DNA of 64,000 bases. Source: Halovivax ruber XH-70 (GTDB lineage: Archaea > Halobacteriota > Halobacteria > Halobacteriales > Natrialbaceae). The number at the start of each line of letters is the position of its first letter. The first letter of the stretch is position 1. The stretch spans positions 1,612,001 through 1,676,000 of the forward strand of contig NC_019964.1 of assembly GCF_000328525.1 (NCBI RefSeq). Direction: 5' to 3'. This document shows positions 36,475 through 45,335 of the stretch, one piece after another. Under the pieces are notes generated by a model, which worked only from the letters and a program-made list of their open reading frames with translations, had not been told where the DNA came from and did no database searches. The translations under genes and the position numbers were made by a program.

Positions 36475-36846
36475 ATGACAGAATCACTCGTCGCCATCGA
36501 TTCACTCATCGTCTTTGCCGTCAGCCTGTTGATCGGTGCGCTCGGGATCTACCTGGGTGCGAAAGTCGTCGTCGACGTCGAGGACTACACCTACGCGATC
36601 GTCACCGCATTGATCGGCGCGATCATCTGGGGCGTCGTTGGACTGTTCCTCGGTTGGATTCCCCTCCTCGGACCAGCCCTAGTCCTCCTGTCGTACCTGG
36701 CCGTGGTCAACTGGCGGTATCCCGGTGGCTGGATACAGGCGGCGGCGATCACGCTGCTGGCCTGGGTCTCCGTGCTCGTCGTGCTCTACGTCCTCGCCGT
36801 CATCGGCGTGACCGGTTTCGACGCCGTGGGCGTCCCAGGCGTGTAG
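36475..36846 (+). CDS. Small four-helix membrane protein, unknown function
   Basis: 123 residues. Four hydrophobic segments, at about 9-35, 41-62, 65-80 and 88-113, fill most of the protein. The acidic residues are between them (VDVEDYTYA). No known motif is recognised. It looks genuine because of the consistent GC-rich third codon positions and a clean ATG. No partner gene is adjacent. Confidence 0.7.
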   Translation: MTESLVAIDSLIVFAVSLLIGALGIYLGAKVVVDVEDYTYAIVTALIGAIIWGVVGLFLGWIPLLGPALVLLSYLAVVNWRYPGGWIQAAAITLLAWVSVLVVLYVLAVIGVTGFDAVGVPGV

Positions 36847-37072
36847 CGAAGATGGACGACGCCGCACTCCGAACGCGGGCTCTCCCACGATCCGAGGCGA
36901 TGCACAGGGTCGTACTCGTCGATAGGACCGGGGACACCAGCGGTACCGTGGCCATCGATCGTCTATCCGGTTCGAAACGAAAGCGATCGGATAACACACG
37001 ACTCGCTGAACAAAGGCTTAGTGACCTGCTGGCGACTGACTATACCGTCGTCCCCTCGACACGTCGCTAGCC

Positions 37073-37561
37073 ATGCTCGCTGGAACCGCACCCCCGCGTA
37101 CGTGGGCGTTCACCGCCGGCCCCGATAGACTACTCACTCCCACCGAGGTCACCTGGGTCCGGGCGAACGCACCGATCGTCGACGAACTCGCCGTGGGCCC
37201 GCTCACCGGCGATCGTGTCGTCGTACTCATCGGCCTCGCGCTGGGCGTGGTCGGTCTCGCCCTGCTCGGTTCCGTCGTCCGGACACGCCTCACAGCATCC
37301 GGCAGCGATCAGCAGTCACCACCAGAACCAGAGCCGCCGCTGACTGACCACGAGTACGTCCTCAAACTCCTCGCCGAAAACGGCGGTCGGATCAAGCAGG
37401 CCGAGATTGTCGAATCGGTCGACTGGTCGAAGGCAAAAGTCAGCCGCGTCGTGGCAGACCTCGAAGCGGAACGTGAGATAACCAAGCTCCGACTTGGTCG
37501 CGAGAACCTGATCTGCCGACCGGGGTCAGAACCTGCCGCCTCGCGCTCGAAGGACGAGTGA
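37073..37561 (+). CDS. Membrane-anchored winged-helix regulator (DUF7343-like)
   Basis: 162 residues. A short N-terminal segment, one transmembrane helix (VVVLIGLALGVVGLALLGSV, about 46-65) and a Pro/Glu linker precede a C-terminal winged-helix domain: YVLKLLAENGGRIKQAEIVE, VDWSKAKVSRVVADLEAERE and a wing IRKLRLGREN-like strand pair. Haloarchaea have many such anchored regulators. The DNA-binding domain should face the cytoplasm. It is convergent, with an 8-bp gap, with the DUF7344 gene. Confidence 0.8.
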   Translation: MLAGTAPPRTWAFTAGPDRLLTPTEVTWVRANAPIVDELAVGPLTGDRVVVLIGLALGVVGLALLGSVVRTRLTASGSDQQSPPEPEPPLTDHEYVLKLLAENGGRIKQAEIVESVDWSKAKVSRVVADLEAEREITKLRLGRENLICRPGSEPAASRSKDE

Positions 37562-37569
37562 TCGTCGCC

Positions 37570-38130
37570 TCACCGCTCACGGAACGGGAGAGCTGGGAGC
37601 GAGCCGTCCGCCGCGACGGCGACGCCACCACCTACGGCGACGAGCGCCAGCGCAAGCGATGCCAGAGAGATCGGGGGAACGCGCGTAACGAGTGGTGCGC
37701 CGAGTACGCTCAACGTGACCAGCGCGAGACCACCCAGCGAGAGCGCGATCGTCGCGTGCAACGCCGTCGTTGCGAGCGCGTTCGATTCGTCGATGTGCAT
37801 CCGAACGCGATCGAAGTGCGGGCCCGGCTGGATCGTCTTCGCGTCCGTGTCGTAGACGACGATACCGTCCGCTTCGAGTTGTGGGAGGTGGGTCTGCTGT
37901 AACGAGACGTAGACACTCTTGTAGAGATTGTTCGGAACGGAGTCGTCGGTTGCCGCCTCGCGGGCCGCGACTGTTTGCGCGATATCGGAGACGGCTAGCC
38001 GCCCCTCCTCCGCGGCGAGTACGGAGAGGATCTCGCGTCGACGATCGTTCCCCAGGATGTGAAAGATATCACTCTCGGCGAGGCCACCGTCCGGGTCAGC
38101 GTGCGTCGACACGTTCGACCCTCCCGACAC
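37570..38130 (-). CDS. DUF7344-type winged-helix protein with two C-terminal helices
   Basis: 186 residues. N-terminal wHTH (FHILGNDRRREILSVLAAEE ... NNLYKSVYVSLQQTHLPQLE ... GIVVYD) is followed by two transmembrane helices near the C-terminus. The block Y(V/I)SLYQTHLP is shared by three proteins in this window (here, 41619-42137 and 62692-63288). This suggests a membrane-tethered transcription regulator. The start is GTG at 38130, or a GTG six codons later. A repeated CSGTCCCTTTARCG element lies directly upstream. Confidence 0.8.
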   Translation of the reverse strand: MSGGSNVSTHADPDGGLAESDIFHILGNDRRREILSVLAAEEGRLAVSDIAQTVAAREAATDDSVPNNLYKSVYVSLQQTHLPQLEADGIVVYDTDAKTIQPGPHFDRVRMHIDESNALATTALHATIALSLGGLALVTLSVLGAPLVTRVPPISLASLALALVAVGGGVAVAADGSLPALPFRER

Positions 38131-38142
38131 CGTCTGTCGTCA

Positions 38143-38200
38143 CCGTCCCTTTAGCGGCGGTCATTGATACTGATACCTACGGGAAACGGTCCCTTTAACG
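38143..38200. promoter_or_regulatory. Two-copy direct repeat, possible operator of the DUF7344 gene
   Basis: CCGTCCCTTTAGCG at 38143-38156 and CGGTCCCTTTAACG at 38187-38200 differ at 2 of 14 positions and are spaced 44 bp apart, about four helical turns. They lie 13-70 bp upstream of the GTG. A palindromic AT-rich ATTATATAAT (38221-38230) farther upstream may be the TATA region. Confidence 0.45.
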
Positions 38201-38320
38201 TAGTGAAATGTGTTTACCCCATTATATAATTCGATGAAACGGGGTTTGCTGCGGCGATAATCGCGCTTGGACGGGCGACAGACGGCCACCTGCTCCCGGT
38301 ATCGAGATCGGGAGCCAACT

Positions 38321-38406
38321 CGATCAGCCCGATCTGCTACTCGGATCAGTCCGATCTGCTACTCGGATCAGTCCGAGCTGCTACTCGAACCAGTCCGCCG
38401 GGCTAC
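38321..38406. repeat. 22-bp tandem repeat, about four copies
   Basis: Units start at 38321, 38342, 38364 and 38386. The consensus is CGGATCAGTCCGATCTGCTACT; unit 1 has lost one base and unit 4 is diverged. The period is not a multiple of three and no gene covers it. It lies in the 353-bp spacer 38131-38483, which is otherwise empty apart from the upstream elements of the DUF7344 gene. Confidence 0.85.
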
Positions 38407-38483
38407 GAGACCTAGCCTGCTCGGGTCGCAGAAACAGCCGTCATCGGTGTCGGAATGCAGTGATTGACCAGCTTCGAGCGAAG

Positions 38484-38684
38484 TCAGCGACGCTCACTTC
38501 CCGGGAGGTGGTGACCGGATTGCATCTCGCGGTAGGTAGTACAGGCCGGGCACCCGTGAACGACGTCACCGTTGTCGCCGAACACCCGGGCGAACTGTTG
38601 GGTGACGTGCGTTCCGCACTTTCGGCAGCGCGTTCCCGTTCCCGACGATTCCATCGGCGTCCAGTCTTGTTCCATTGAGTCCAT
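38484..38684 (-). CDS. Small zinc-ribbon protein (DUF7563-like)
   Basis: 66 residues from ATG at 38684. Two Cys pairs, C20-R-K-C23 and C45-P-A-C48, form a predicted zinc ribbon around FARVFGDNGDVVHG. It resembles a small haloarchaeal family I recall as DUF7563. The function is unknown. It is isolated between long non-coding stretches. Confidence 0.75.
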   Translation of the reverse strand: MDSMEQDWTPMESSGTGTRCRKCGTHVTQQFARVFGDNGDVVHGCPACTTYREMQSGHHLPGSERR

Positions 38685-39212
38685 GATGATCACCGTGAGA
38701 CGGCGGCGAAGCCCCGTCTGGCCCTTTCGAAACGAGCGTGACCCGATGGACGCTCGCTCCGACGGTATCCTCACTCAGGAGACGGGACCTGATTAAAGTC
38801 GCCAGTCCGTTCACCCGATAATTCGGTCACTTGAGGGGTAAACCAGTCATTTACCCCCCAGGCCGGTCGAAATCGAGTCGCTTCGAGCGTGAGCGATGAT
38901 CGCGACAGTCCACATAGTGAGACAGTTTGACCGACTTTATCGGGGTTTCGCACAGAAAGTTTCACCCATCCCTCGCGTAACCAATTGTTGCTCGCTCCGC
39001 TCTCGCTGATACCCGGTGATACGTCGTCGTAACGTGAGATTACCGGAACGAACGTTGATATTTATTGGTGTAACGTCGTCAGTTATCAAATACATCGATC
39101 CCGACAGTGTCTCGTAGATGGTCCGTCACCGACGCGACCCGTTCGGTAACCGTTCGGTCACGCCCCTATCGGCGTCGAAACGTCCCCGTTCCACACGAAG
39201 TGTCCGCTAACC
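38685..39212. other. 528-bp non-coding region with inverted repeat and AT-rich promoter
   Basis: No gene is supported. A perfect 8-bp inverted repeat, GGGGTAAA-N7-TTTACCCC (38835-38857), could be an operator. An AT-rich stretch GATATTTATTGG at about 39056-39067 is the best TATA candidate for the plus-strand regulator at 39213, though it lies 145 bp upstream. The rest shows nothing recognisable. Confidence 0.55.
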
Positions 39213-39557
39213 ATGTCGAGCGAAACGACTCGCCACAGCCAACAGACCGAGACCGACCACGTCACGCACGATGCCGAAACACAGCTCGAAGTGCTCGGTA
39301 ATCAGTGCTCACGAACGATCCTCCTGGCCGTCCAGGAGGGACCGAAGACGGCAAAGGAGTTGACAGACCGAACCGATTGTTCCTCAGCGACCGTCTACCG
39401 ACGGATCAATGACCTGCTAGAGAACGATCTGGTCGAGGAGTGTATTCGTTTCGAACGCGGCGGCTCACACACGACGGCCTACCGTGCACTGGTCGAAGGA
39501 CTCGATATTCGTTTCGGCCCCGACGACATTCGGCTCGAACGCGTCGAGTCGGAGTGA
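39213..39557 (+). CDS. Winged-helix transcription regulator (ArsR/TrmB-like)
   Basis: 114 residues. After an acidic, Thr/Gln-rich N-terminus the wHTH reads LEVLGNQCSRTILLAVQEGP, KTAKELTDRTDCSSATVYRR and INDLLENDLVEECIRFE, with a beta-wing ending in GLDIRFGP. A soluble cytoplasmic DNA-binding protein; no sensor domain. Target unknown; the neighbouring DUF1616 gene and glycan locus are candidates. Confidence 0.85.
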   Translation: MSSETTRHSQQTETDHVTHDAETQLEVLGNQCSRTILLAVQEGPKTAKELTDRTDCSSATVYRRINDLLENDLVEECIRFERGGSHTTAYRALVEGLDIRFGPDDIRLERVESE

Positions 39558-39818
39558 CGGGCTCCCCGTGTGCGGACGTGACGTGGCCTTTTGCACCCTC
39601 AGCGTTCACGTCCCGGGACAGATACGGTCGATAGGGACGGTTACAAATGCTACTTCCAGGCCGTTCGAAGGGCGACGTACAAGTGCTGATTCCTGCAGGG
39701 GGTATCCCAGGCATAACAAACCACGGACGAAGCGTTGGATCGGACAGACAATGGACCGAAGGGTTCGTACACGCCGGCAGTCGGTGGCGAGGAAAACGGA
39801 TCATCACGGCCGCCGTGA

Positions 39819-40856
39819 GTGGGTCCAGTGAGCTCGCACACCGAAACGCCCGGGAGCGGAGTAAGCTTCGCTCGCCGGTATCCGATCGATCTGCTCGTCT
39901 GTACGGGACTCGTGATCTGCTGCTGGTACGTCGTGACGACCCTCCCGGCCGGGAGTCGGCTCAGGATGATCGTCTCACTTCCATTGCTCACCGTCCTGCC
40001 CGGGTACGCGCTCGGGGCCGTACTGTTTCCGGCCACTGCGAGGCCGGTCGGTGAGACGGGCACTGGTCGCGGTCGGGCCCGTGGGATCACCACCGCCGAA
40101 CGACTCGGCCTCGCACTCGGGCTGTCAATCGTCGTGGTCGCGCTCACGATGCTCGGTCTCGGGATTCGCCCGGGTCCCTTCACCACCGTGCCGACGGCCA
40201 CCGCCATCGCCACGATCACCGGTGTGAGTGCGATCGTCGGCATGTGGCGCCGGTTCAGGATTCCAGTATCGCAACGATTCGCACTTAGACCACACTACTG
40301 GATGGGACAGCTGCTCGATAGTGGGGACAGCAGGTACGTAACCGCCTCCGCCCTCGTGCTCGTCGCGGCGGTCGCGCTCGCGGGCGGCGCACTGACGTAC
40401 GCCATCGTCACACCGGTCGCTGGTGGCTCGTACACCGAAATCGCGCTCTACGGCGAAGACGAGAACGGCTCGACGGAGATCGGGGCGGTTCCCGAGGCGG
40501 TCGAACCAGATAGTTCGATCCCGATCACCATCGAACTATCCAACGAACACCGCCAAGCACAGGAGTACACCGTCGTCGTCCAGGAACAGACGGTCACGAC
40601 TGGGGAGCCGACGAATCGAACCGAGATCTCGCGATTGCAGTACGACGTCGGAGCAGGGGAACGCGAACGACGCACCACGACACTCGTACCAGGCGTCGGT
40701 CTCGACGAGACTGTCCGCGTTGTCGCGCTCCTGTACGAGACGGAGGACGGGACCGTTCCGGCGACCCCGACGATGGAGAACGCCGACGACTACGTGTACT
40801 TCCACACGCACGTCACCGACGATCCGGACGGCGACGACACCATCGTCGTCGGCTGA
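39819..40856 (+). CDS. DUF1616 family membrane protein
   Basis: 345 residues. Two N-terminal helices (LLVCTGLVICCWYVV; IVSLPLLTVLPGYALGAVLF), two more after a charged loop and another near residue 180 precede a C-terminal domain of about 130 residues. This domain is rich in beta strands and resembles an Ig-like fold outside the membrane (SSIPITIELSNEHRQAQEYT). This layout matches DUF1616 proteins, often found in archaeal glycosylation loci. GTG at 39819 or 39828. A TAACAAA element lies at 39714-39720. Confidence 0.82.
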   Translation: MGPVSSHTETPGSGVSFARRYPIDLLVCTGLVICCWYVVTTLPAGSRLRMIVSLPLLTVLPGYALGAVLFPATARPVGETGTGRGRARGITTAERLGLALGLSIVVVALTMLGLGIRPGPFTTVPTATAIATITGVSAIVGMWRRFRIPVSQRFALRPHYWMGQLLDSGDSRYVTASALVLVAAVALAGGALTYAIVTPVAGGSYTEIALYGEDENGSTEIGAVPEAVEPDSSIPITIELSNEHRQAQEYTVVVQEQTVTTGEPTNRTEISRLQYDVGAGERERRTTTLVPGVGLDETVRVVALLYETEDGTVPATPTMENADDYVYFHTHVTDDPDGDDTIVVG

Positions 40857-41618
40857 GACGACTCGTCCCAGTAGCGCGGTTGGGCCGAGACGAGAGACGA
40901 TTCGTCGGGGGCTATCCACTGGGTGGGCCACGCAGACTGGACCGGTGAGTGGGTCAGTCGAACTGATTCGATGAGTCTACCTAACCTGTCGAACCCGGCC
41001 CTCGATCGGCAGCACAGCTCACTCACCAAGACGAATCTCGAGAAGACAGTGGCTCAGTAACGACGGGCCACTCGACGGCATACGTCCTGTCGCATCTGCA
41101 CACCGTCCACAACCGGACGAGGCCGCATACCCGCCGTCGAGCGATGGTCCGGTAGGGAAGGTTGGATCAAACCTGTGGAGCCATAGCGACGGACAGAACG
41201 GCCGCTACGATGATTCTCGGGCTCGTTCCAGGCGATACGCGGATGGAGCGGTCTATCCAACAGCGCGCAGACAGGACGGGCCTGAGAACACAATCCGACA
41301 GTTCGGAAGCAGGTCGACGAGTCGCAGGCTCAGCACGAGCGCAGACGCCGTCCACCCACTGCTGATCGAGCGTGAACAGGGGCCTTCAAAAGATCCACCG
41401 CCGCGTTCATAGGACACGAACAGCCGCCAGCGACGCTTTCAGAAAAGTTCTGTCGAGCCGGGAGCCGTGCCTCATTCGGGCCGACTCGTTCCCGAAAGGG
41501 GGCGGCTGTCCCGTATTTTTTCAGCACTCGTCAGTGGAGTAGATGCTGAGTGAACACCAGTCGGACGACGTGTGAGGAAGGGGCGCCGGCGAGGGACCGT
41601 CGATCGAGTCGTCTGGAG
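40857..41618. other. 762-bp stretch without a supported gene
   Basis: Only short open frames with poor, non-acidic composition occur on either strand. No tRNA-like, repeat or transposase signature was recognised. A T6 run at 41516-41521 is followed by a weak TCAGCA/TGCTGA inverted repeat. It may be decayed sequence, or may hold an RNA that cannot be recognised by eye. Confidence 0.5.
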
Positions 41619-42137
41619 TTACCGGCCAGTCGACGAGACAGCAATCGGGGAGCGACGACGAACGAGTGCGACGGCGAGGAACAGGACGCAGGTGACCATC
41701 GCGACGAGTGGGGCGATCCCGGTCGTCACGGGCCCGACAGACAACACGGCCAGGGAAAGTGCGGCTGCAGCACCGACGGCCACGAGCGCGTAGGGCCGTT
41801 GCCACGACGACCCGTCCGGTCGGCGTCCCAGGTACGGTGTAAACACGCGCCCGTCGTGACGGAGCGTGATACGATGCGCGTCGGGGTCCCAGTCGACGAT
41901 GCCGTGGTCCTCGAGCATCGGCAAGTGCGTTTGATACAGGGAGATGTACACCCGCCGACGCTGAGCTCGGTCGACCTCTGTCCGGGAGAGCCCGTTCTCC
42001 CAGGCGGCGACCTGCTCGACGAGCGGTGTGAGGTCACACGAACCGTTACACTCCGTGAGGTACCTGACAGCCATCCGTCGGCGAGCGTTGCTGAACACGT
42101 CGAAGAGTTCCGCTTGCGTGAGTTCGTTCGTACTCAT
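41619..42137 (-). CDS. DUF7344-type winged-helix protein with two C-terminal helices
   Basis: 172 residues. wHTH blocks ELFDVFSNARRRMAVRYLTE, LVEQVAAWENGLSRTEVDRA and RRVYISLYQTHLPMLEDHG, followed by two transmembrane helices (residues of about 125-165). It is much closer to the protein at 62692-63288 than to the one at 37570-38130, sharing the AAWEN segment. It diverges from the diacetamido-sugar operon, so it may regulate that operon. ATG at 42137. Confidence 0.85.
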   Translation of the reverse strand: MSTNELTQAELFDVFSNARRRMAVRYLTECNGSCDLTPLVEQVAAWENGLSRTEVDRAQRRRVYISLYQTHLPMLEDHGIVDWDPDAHRITLRHDGRVFTPYLGRRPDGSSWQRPYALVAVGAAAALSLAVLSVGPVTTGIAPLVAMVTCVLFLAVALVRRRSPIAVSSTGR

Positions 42138-42256
42138 CCGTGACCTCCCTCGTCCGTCCCGGCAGCAGCCCTGACAGCGGGTATCGGATAGCTCACGGCC
42201 AGTAATGGGGCAGAAACGGGCTTTACTATCTCCCGGCTACCCCGTCGAAAGCCGAT

Positions 42257-42301
42257 TGTACCGTTCGGGACCCGTGACGGACCGCGAATCCGAACGGTAC
42301 A
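42257..42301. promoter_or_regulatory. Perfect 12-bp inverted repeat upstream of the sugar operon
   Basis: TGTACCGTTCGG (42257-42268) is mirrored exactly by CCGAACGGTACA (42290-42301), with 21 bp between them. It sits 120 bp upstream of the divergent DUF7344 gene and 240 bp upstream of the acetyltransferase gene. The form suits a dimeric regulator site or a stable mRNA hairpin. No T-run follows, so a terminator is less likely. Confidence 0.6.
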
Positions 42302-42438
42302 GCGCATGTGAGTGGAGATTACGCCAAAGACGACGGATTCACCGCTCCTGCGTGGAGTCGACAGCGAGTCGGCGAGGCAGGGGAATTCGACCGATGATCT
42401 TTCTGTAGATCTGGGCTACGTCGTGTGCAGGTTGGAGT

Positions 42439-42445
42439 TAACAAA
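42439..42445 (+). promoter_or_regulatory. TAACAAA element upstream of sugar operon
   Basis: One of several TAACAAA elements pointing toward glycan genes. Here it lies 95 bp before the GTG of the first Wbp-like gene, within the 403-bp spacer 42138-42540 that also holds the 12-bp inverted repeat. No further feature is seen in that spacer. Confidence 0.4.
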
Positions 42446-42540
42446 GCCTCGATACCGGGTTCGTTCGGTCGATTGCAACCGAGTCGAGCAGTCGAGATAC
42501 CCATGGAAGCACGACCATACCAGACTCGAGGTGACCAGAC

Positions 42541-43116
42541 GTGACGCAGCGTATCCACGGCGAAAACTGTCGCATACACGACGACGCATCGATCGGCACC
42601 GGCGACGGCGAGCCACCGACGATCGGCGACGAGGCCACGATCAGAGCCGGAGCGATCGTCTACGACGACGTCTCGATCGGTGATCGGTTCGCGACCGGAC
42701 ACCACGTCCTGATCCGGGAGGAGACGTCGATCGGTGACGACGTTCTCGTTGGGACGCACACGACGATCGACGGCCGGACGGAGATCGGCTCCGACGTGAG
42801 CATTCAATCGGCGGTCTACGTGCCCACGGAGACGACGATCGGCTCGAACGTCTTCGTCGGTCCCGGGGCCGTGATGACCAACGACGAGTACCCCATCCGG
42901 CAGGACACCGACCTCGTCGGCCCGACGATCGGTGACGGCGCGTCGATCGGGGCGAACGCGACGATCCTCCCCGGTGTGACGATCGGCGAGGGTGCGTTCG
43001 TCGCCGCGGGTTCGGTCGTGACCGAAGACGTCCCTCCCGAGACACTCGCCATCGGCACGCCAGCGCGGACGGAACCGCTTCCTGAGCAGCTCGATCGGCC
43101 AAACCAGCTCGCCTGA
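42541..43116 (+). CDS. Left-handed beta-helix N-acetyltransferase (WbpD-like)
   Basis: 191 residues built almost entirely from hexapeptide repeats (for example IGDEATIRAGAIVYDDVSIG and IGANATILPGVTIGEGAFVA), ending PPETLAIGTPA. Members of this family (WbpD) acetylate the 3-amino group of UDP-2-acetamido-3-amino-3-deoxy-glucuronic acid. The next three genes encode the other steps of that pathway, which supports the assignment. The start is GTG at 42541; the aminotransferase begins 5 bp after the stop. Confidence 0.85.
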   Translation: MTQRIHGENCRIHDDASIGTGDGEPPTIGDEATIRAGAIVYDDVSIGDRFATGHHVLIREETSIGDDVLVGTHTTIDGRTEIGSDVSIQSAVYVPTETTIGSNVFVGPGAVMTNDEYPIRQDTDLVGPTIGDGASIGANATILPGVTIGEGAFVAAGSVVTEDVPPETLAIGTPARTEPLPEQLDRPNQLA

Positions 43117-43121
43117 TCCAC

Positions 43122-44228
43122 ATGGCCGACATCCCACTCGCAGATCCCGATATCGGACCGGCCGCGTTCGATCGCGTCGAGACACTGCTCTCACGCGGAG
43201 AGCTAGCTGACGGTCCCGAAGTCCGACAGTTCGAAGACGAGTTCGCCGACTTCTGTGACGTCTCACACGGTGTGGCGACGTCGAACGGAACGACGGCGTT
43301 GTGTGCGACGCTCAGAGCGTTCGGGGTCGAACGCGGTGATGCGGTCGTCACGAGCCCGTTCTCGTTCGTCGCCAGCGCGAACGCAGTCCGGCTCGCAGGG
43401 GGCCAACCAGTGTTCGCCGACATCGACCCCGAGACTTACACGCTGGACCCTGACGCCGTCCGCCGATGCTGTGACGAACGCGACGACGTAGTCGGCATCC
43501 TCCCGGTTCACCTCTACGGCTGTCCCGCCCCGATGGACGAGTTGACCACGATCGCGGACGAGTACGACCTGTTCGTCGTCGAAGACGCCTGTCAGGCTCA
43601 CGGCGCCTCACTGAACGGGGAGCCCGTCGGCTCGCTCGGCGACGCCGCGTGCTTCTCGTTCTACCCGACGAAGAACATGACGACCGGTGAAGGGGGCATG
43701 GTGACGACGGATTCGACCGCCGTGGCCGACCGGATCGCGCGCTACTGTAATCACGGTCGAGCAACCGGCGACCGTGCGTACGGTCACGTCGAACTCGGAC
43801 ACAACTTCCGAATGACGTCGATCGCGGCGGCGATCGGCCGGCGACAACTGGACCGCTTGCCGGCGCTCAACGACGCCCGTCGGTCACACGCTGCGTACTA
43901 CGACGAACACCTGCCACGCGGTCCGATCGAACGTCCGATCGAACCTGCCGGGGCTCGCCACGTCTACCACCAGTACACGATTCGGACACCGGATCGAGAC
44001 GCACTCGCCGAGTCCCTCGCAGCCGAGGGCATCGATACCGGGGTCTACTACGACACACCCATTCACGAACAACCGGCCTACGACGACGTTCACACGGCCG
44101 CTGGGACCTTCCCGCAGACGGAACTGGCTGCCGACGAAGTCCTGTCGATACCGGTCCACCCGTCACTCGACGACGACGCACGACGGGCCGTCGTCTCTGC
44201 CATCGCGACGCACTTCGAAGAGAGATGA
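43122..44228 (+). CDS. DegT/DnrJ/EryC1 PLP-dependent sugar aminotransferase (WbpE-like)
   Basis: 368 residues. SNGTTALCATLRAFGVERGD, FVVEDACQAHGA and the Schiff-base lysine K184 in FYPTKNMTTGEGG are diagnostic. C-terminal YHQYTIRTPDRDAL and HEQPAY are typical substrate-binding blocks. In context it would transfer an amino group from glutamate to the 3-keto-UDP-sugar acid. Second gene of the four-gene pathway set. Confidence 0.92.
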   Translation: MADIPLADPDIGPAAFDRVETLLSRGELADGPEVRQFEDEFADFCDVSHGVATSNGTTALCATLRAFGVERGDAVVTSPFSFVASANAVRLAGGQPVFADIDPETYTLDPDAVRRCCDERDDVVGILPVHLYGCPAPMDELTTIADEYDLFVVEDACQAHGASLNGEPVGSLGDAACFSFYPTKNMTTGEGGMVTTDSTAVADRIARYCNHGRATGDRAYGHVELGHNFRMTSIAAAIGRRQLDRLPALNDARRSHAAYYDEHLPRGPIERPIEPAGARHVYHQYTIRTPDRDALAESLAAEGIDTGVYYDTPIHEQPAYDDVHTAAGTFPQTELAADEVLSIPVHPSLDDDARRAVVSAIATHFEER

Positions 44229-44336
44229 CCAATCAATTCACTCGCGCTCGCGCCCGCGGGCCGATCGGCGACGGCACGGCACGTGACGGACACGACGATA
44301 CGACCGGCGACGAGCACCCAGACCATTCAACTCCCA

Positions 44337-45335
44337 ATGACAACCACTGAACCGACGACGCCCGTTACGGAACCGCCACGAGCCGGCGTCATCGGCGTCG
44401 GCGCGATGGGCGAGAACCACGTGCGCGTCTACAGCGAATCGAGAGGTGTCGAACTCGCCGGTATCACCGACCTCGACGACGAACTGGCCACCTGCGTCGC
44501 AGACGAATACGGGACGACGGCCCGATCACTGTCGACACTCCTCGAAACGTGTGACCTCGTCTCGATCGCCGTGCCCACCGCGGCGCATTACGAGACCGTG
44601 CGTCGCTGCCTCGACGAAGACGTCCACGTACTCGTCGAGAAACCCCTCACTGCCAGAATCGATCGAGGTCGCGAACTGGCCCAGTTGGCCGACGAACGGG
44701 GGTTGATCCTCCAGGTCGGACACGTCGAACGGTTCAACCCGGCCGTTCGAACCGCAGCTTCGCTCGTCGAGGACCTCGACATCATCGCCATCGAGGCCCA
44801 GCGGCTCGGCCCGCCGATCGACCGCACGGCGACCGATCGGGTCACGCTCGACCTGATGATCCACGACGTCGACGTCGTCCAGTCCCTCCTCGACGACGAG
44901 CCGACGACGATCTCCGCGACGGGGACCGCCGATGGGCAACACGCCACGGCCACGCTCGAGTACGGCGACGTCGTCGCGACGATGACCGCGAGTCGAGTGA
45001 GCCAGCGCAAGGTGCGACGGCTGACGATCACGGCCGCCGACTGTCTGGTCGAAATCGACTACCTCGATCAATCGGTCCTCCTGTATCGCGACTCGTTCCC
45101 CGAATTCGTCAGCGGCGAGGTCGGGACACGCTATCGCCACGAGAGCGTGATCGAACGACCCGAGGTCAACAATCGGGAGCCGTTGCGCGTCGAACTCGAG
45201 TCGTTCGTCGAGGCGGCGACGACCGGCTCGCCACCAGACGTGACTGCCGCCGACGGATTGCGCGCCCTCGAGACGGTCCGCGAGATCGACCGACTCGTCA
45301 CGGGCGAGGCAGACCTGGAGGTGACCACCCAGTGA
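44337..45335 (+). CDS. Gfo/Idh/MocA-family NAD-dependent oxidoreductase (WbpB-like)
   Basis: 332 residues from ATG at 44337; a GTG at 44283 would add 18. The Rossmann start RAGVIGVGAMGENHVRVY, the VEKPLT block (catalytic lysine) and GHVERFNP identify the family. Next to the aminotransferase and acetyltransferase it is the predicted 3-dehydrogenase that makes the 3-keto-UDP-GlcNAcA. It overlaps the following dehydrogenase gene by 4 bp (GTGA). Confidence 0.9.
   Translation: MTTTEPTTPVTEPPRAGVIGVGAMGENHVRVYSESRGVELAGITDLDDELATCVADEYGTTARSLSTLLETCDLVSIAVPTAAHYETVRRCLDEDVHVLVEKPLTARIDRGRELAQLADERGLILQVGHVERFNPAVRTAASLVEDLDIIAIEAQRLGPPIDRTATDRVTLDLMIHDVDVVQSLLDDEPTTISATGTADGQHATATLEYGDVVATMTASRVSQRKVRRLTITAADCLVEIDYLDQSVLLYRDSFPEFVSGEVGTRYRHESVIERPEVNNREPLRVELESFVEAATTGSPPDVTAADGLRALETVREIDRLVTGEADLEVTTQ

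Noticed and set aside
38321-38406. CRISPR array
   Set aside because: The repeats are contiguous with no unique spacers, and no cas genes are nearby.
40857-41618. Transposase remnant in the gene-poor stretch
   Set aside because: No inverted termini, target duplication or transposase motif could be found in either strand.
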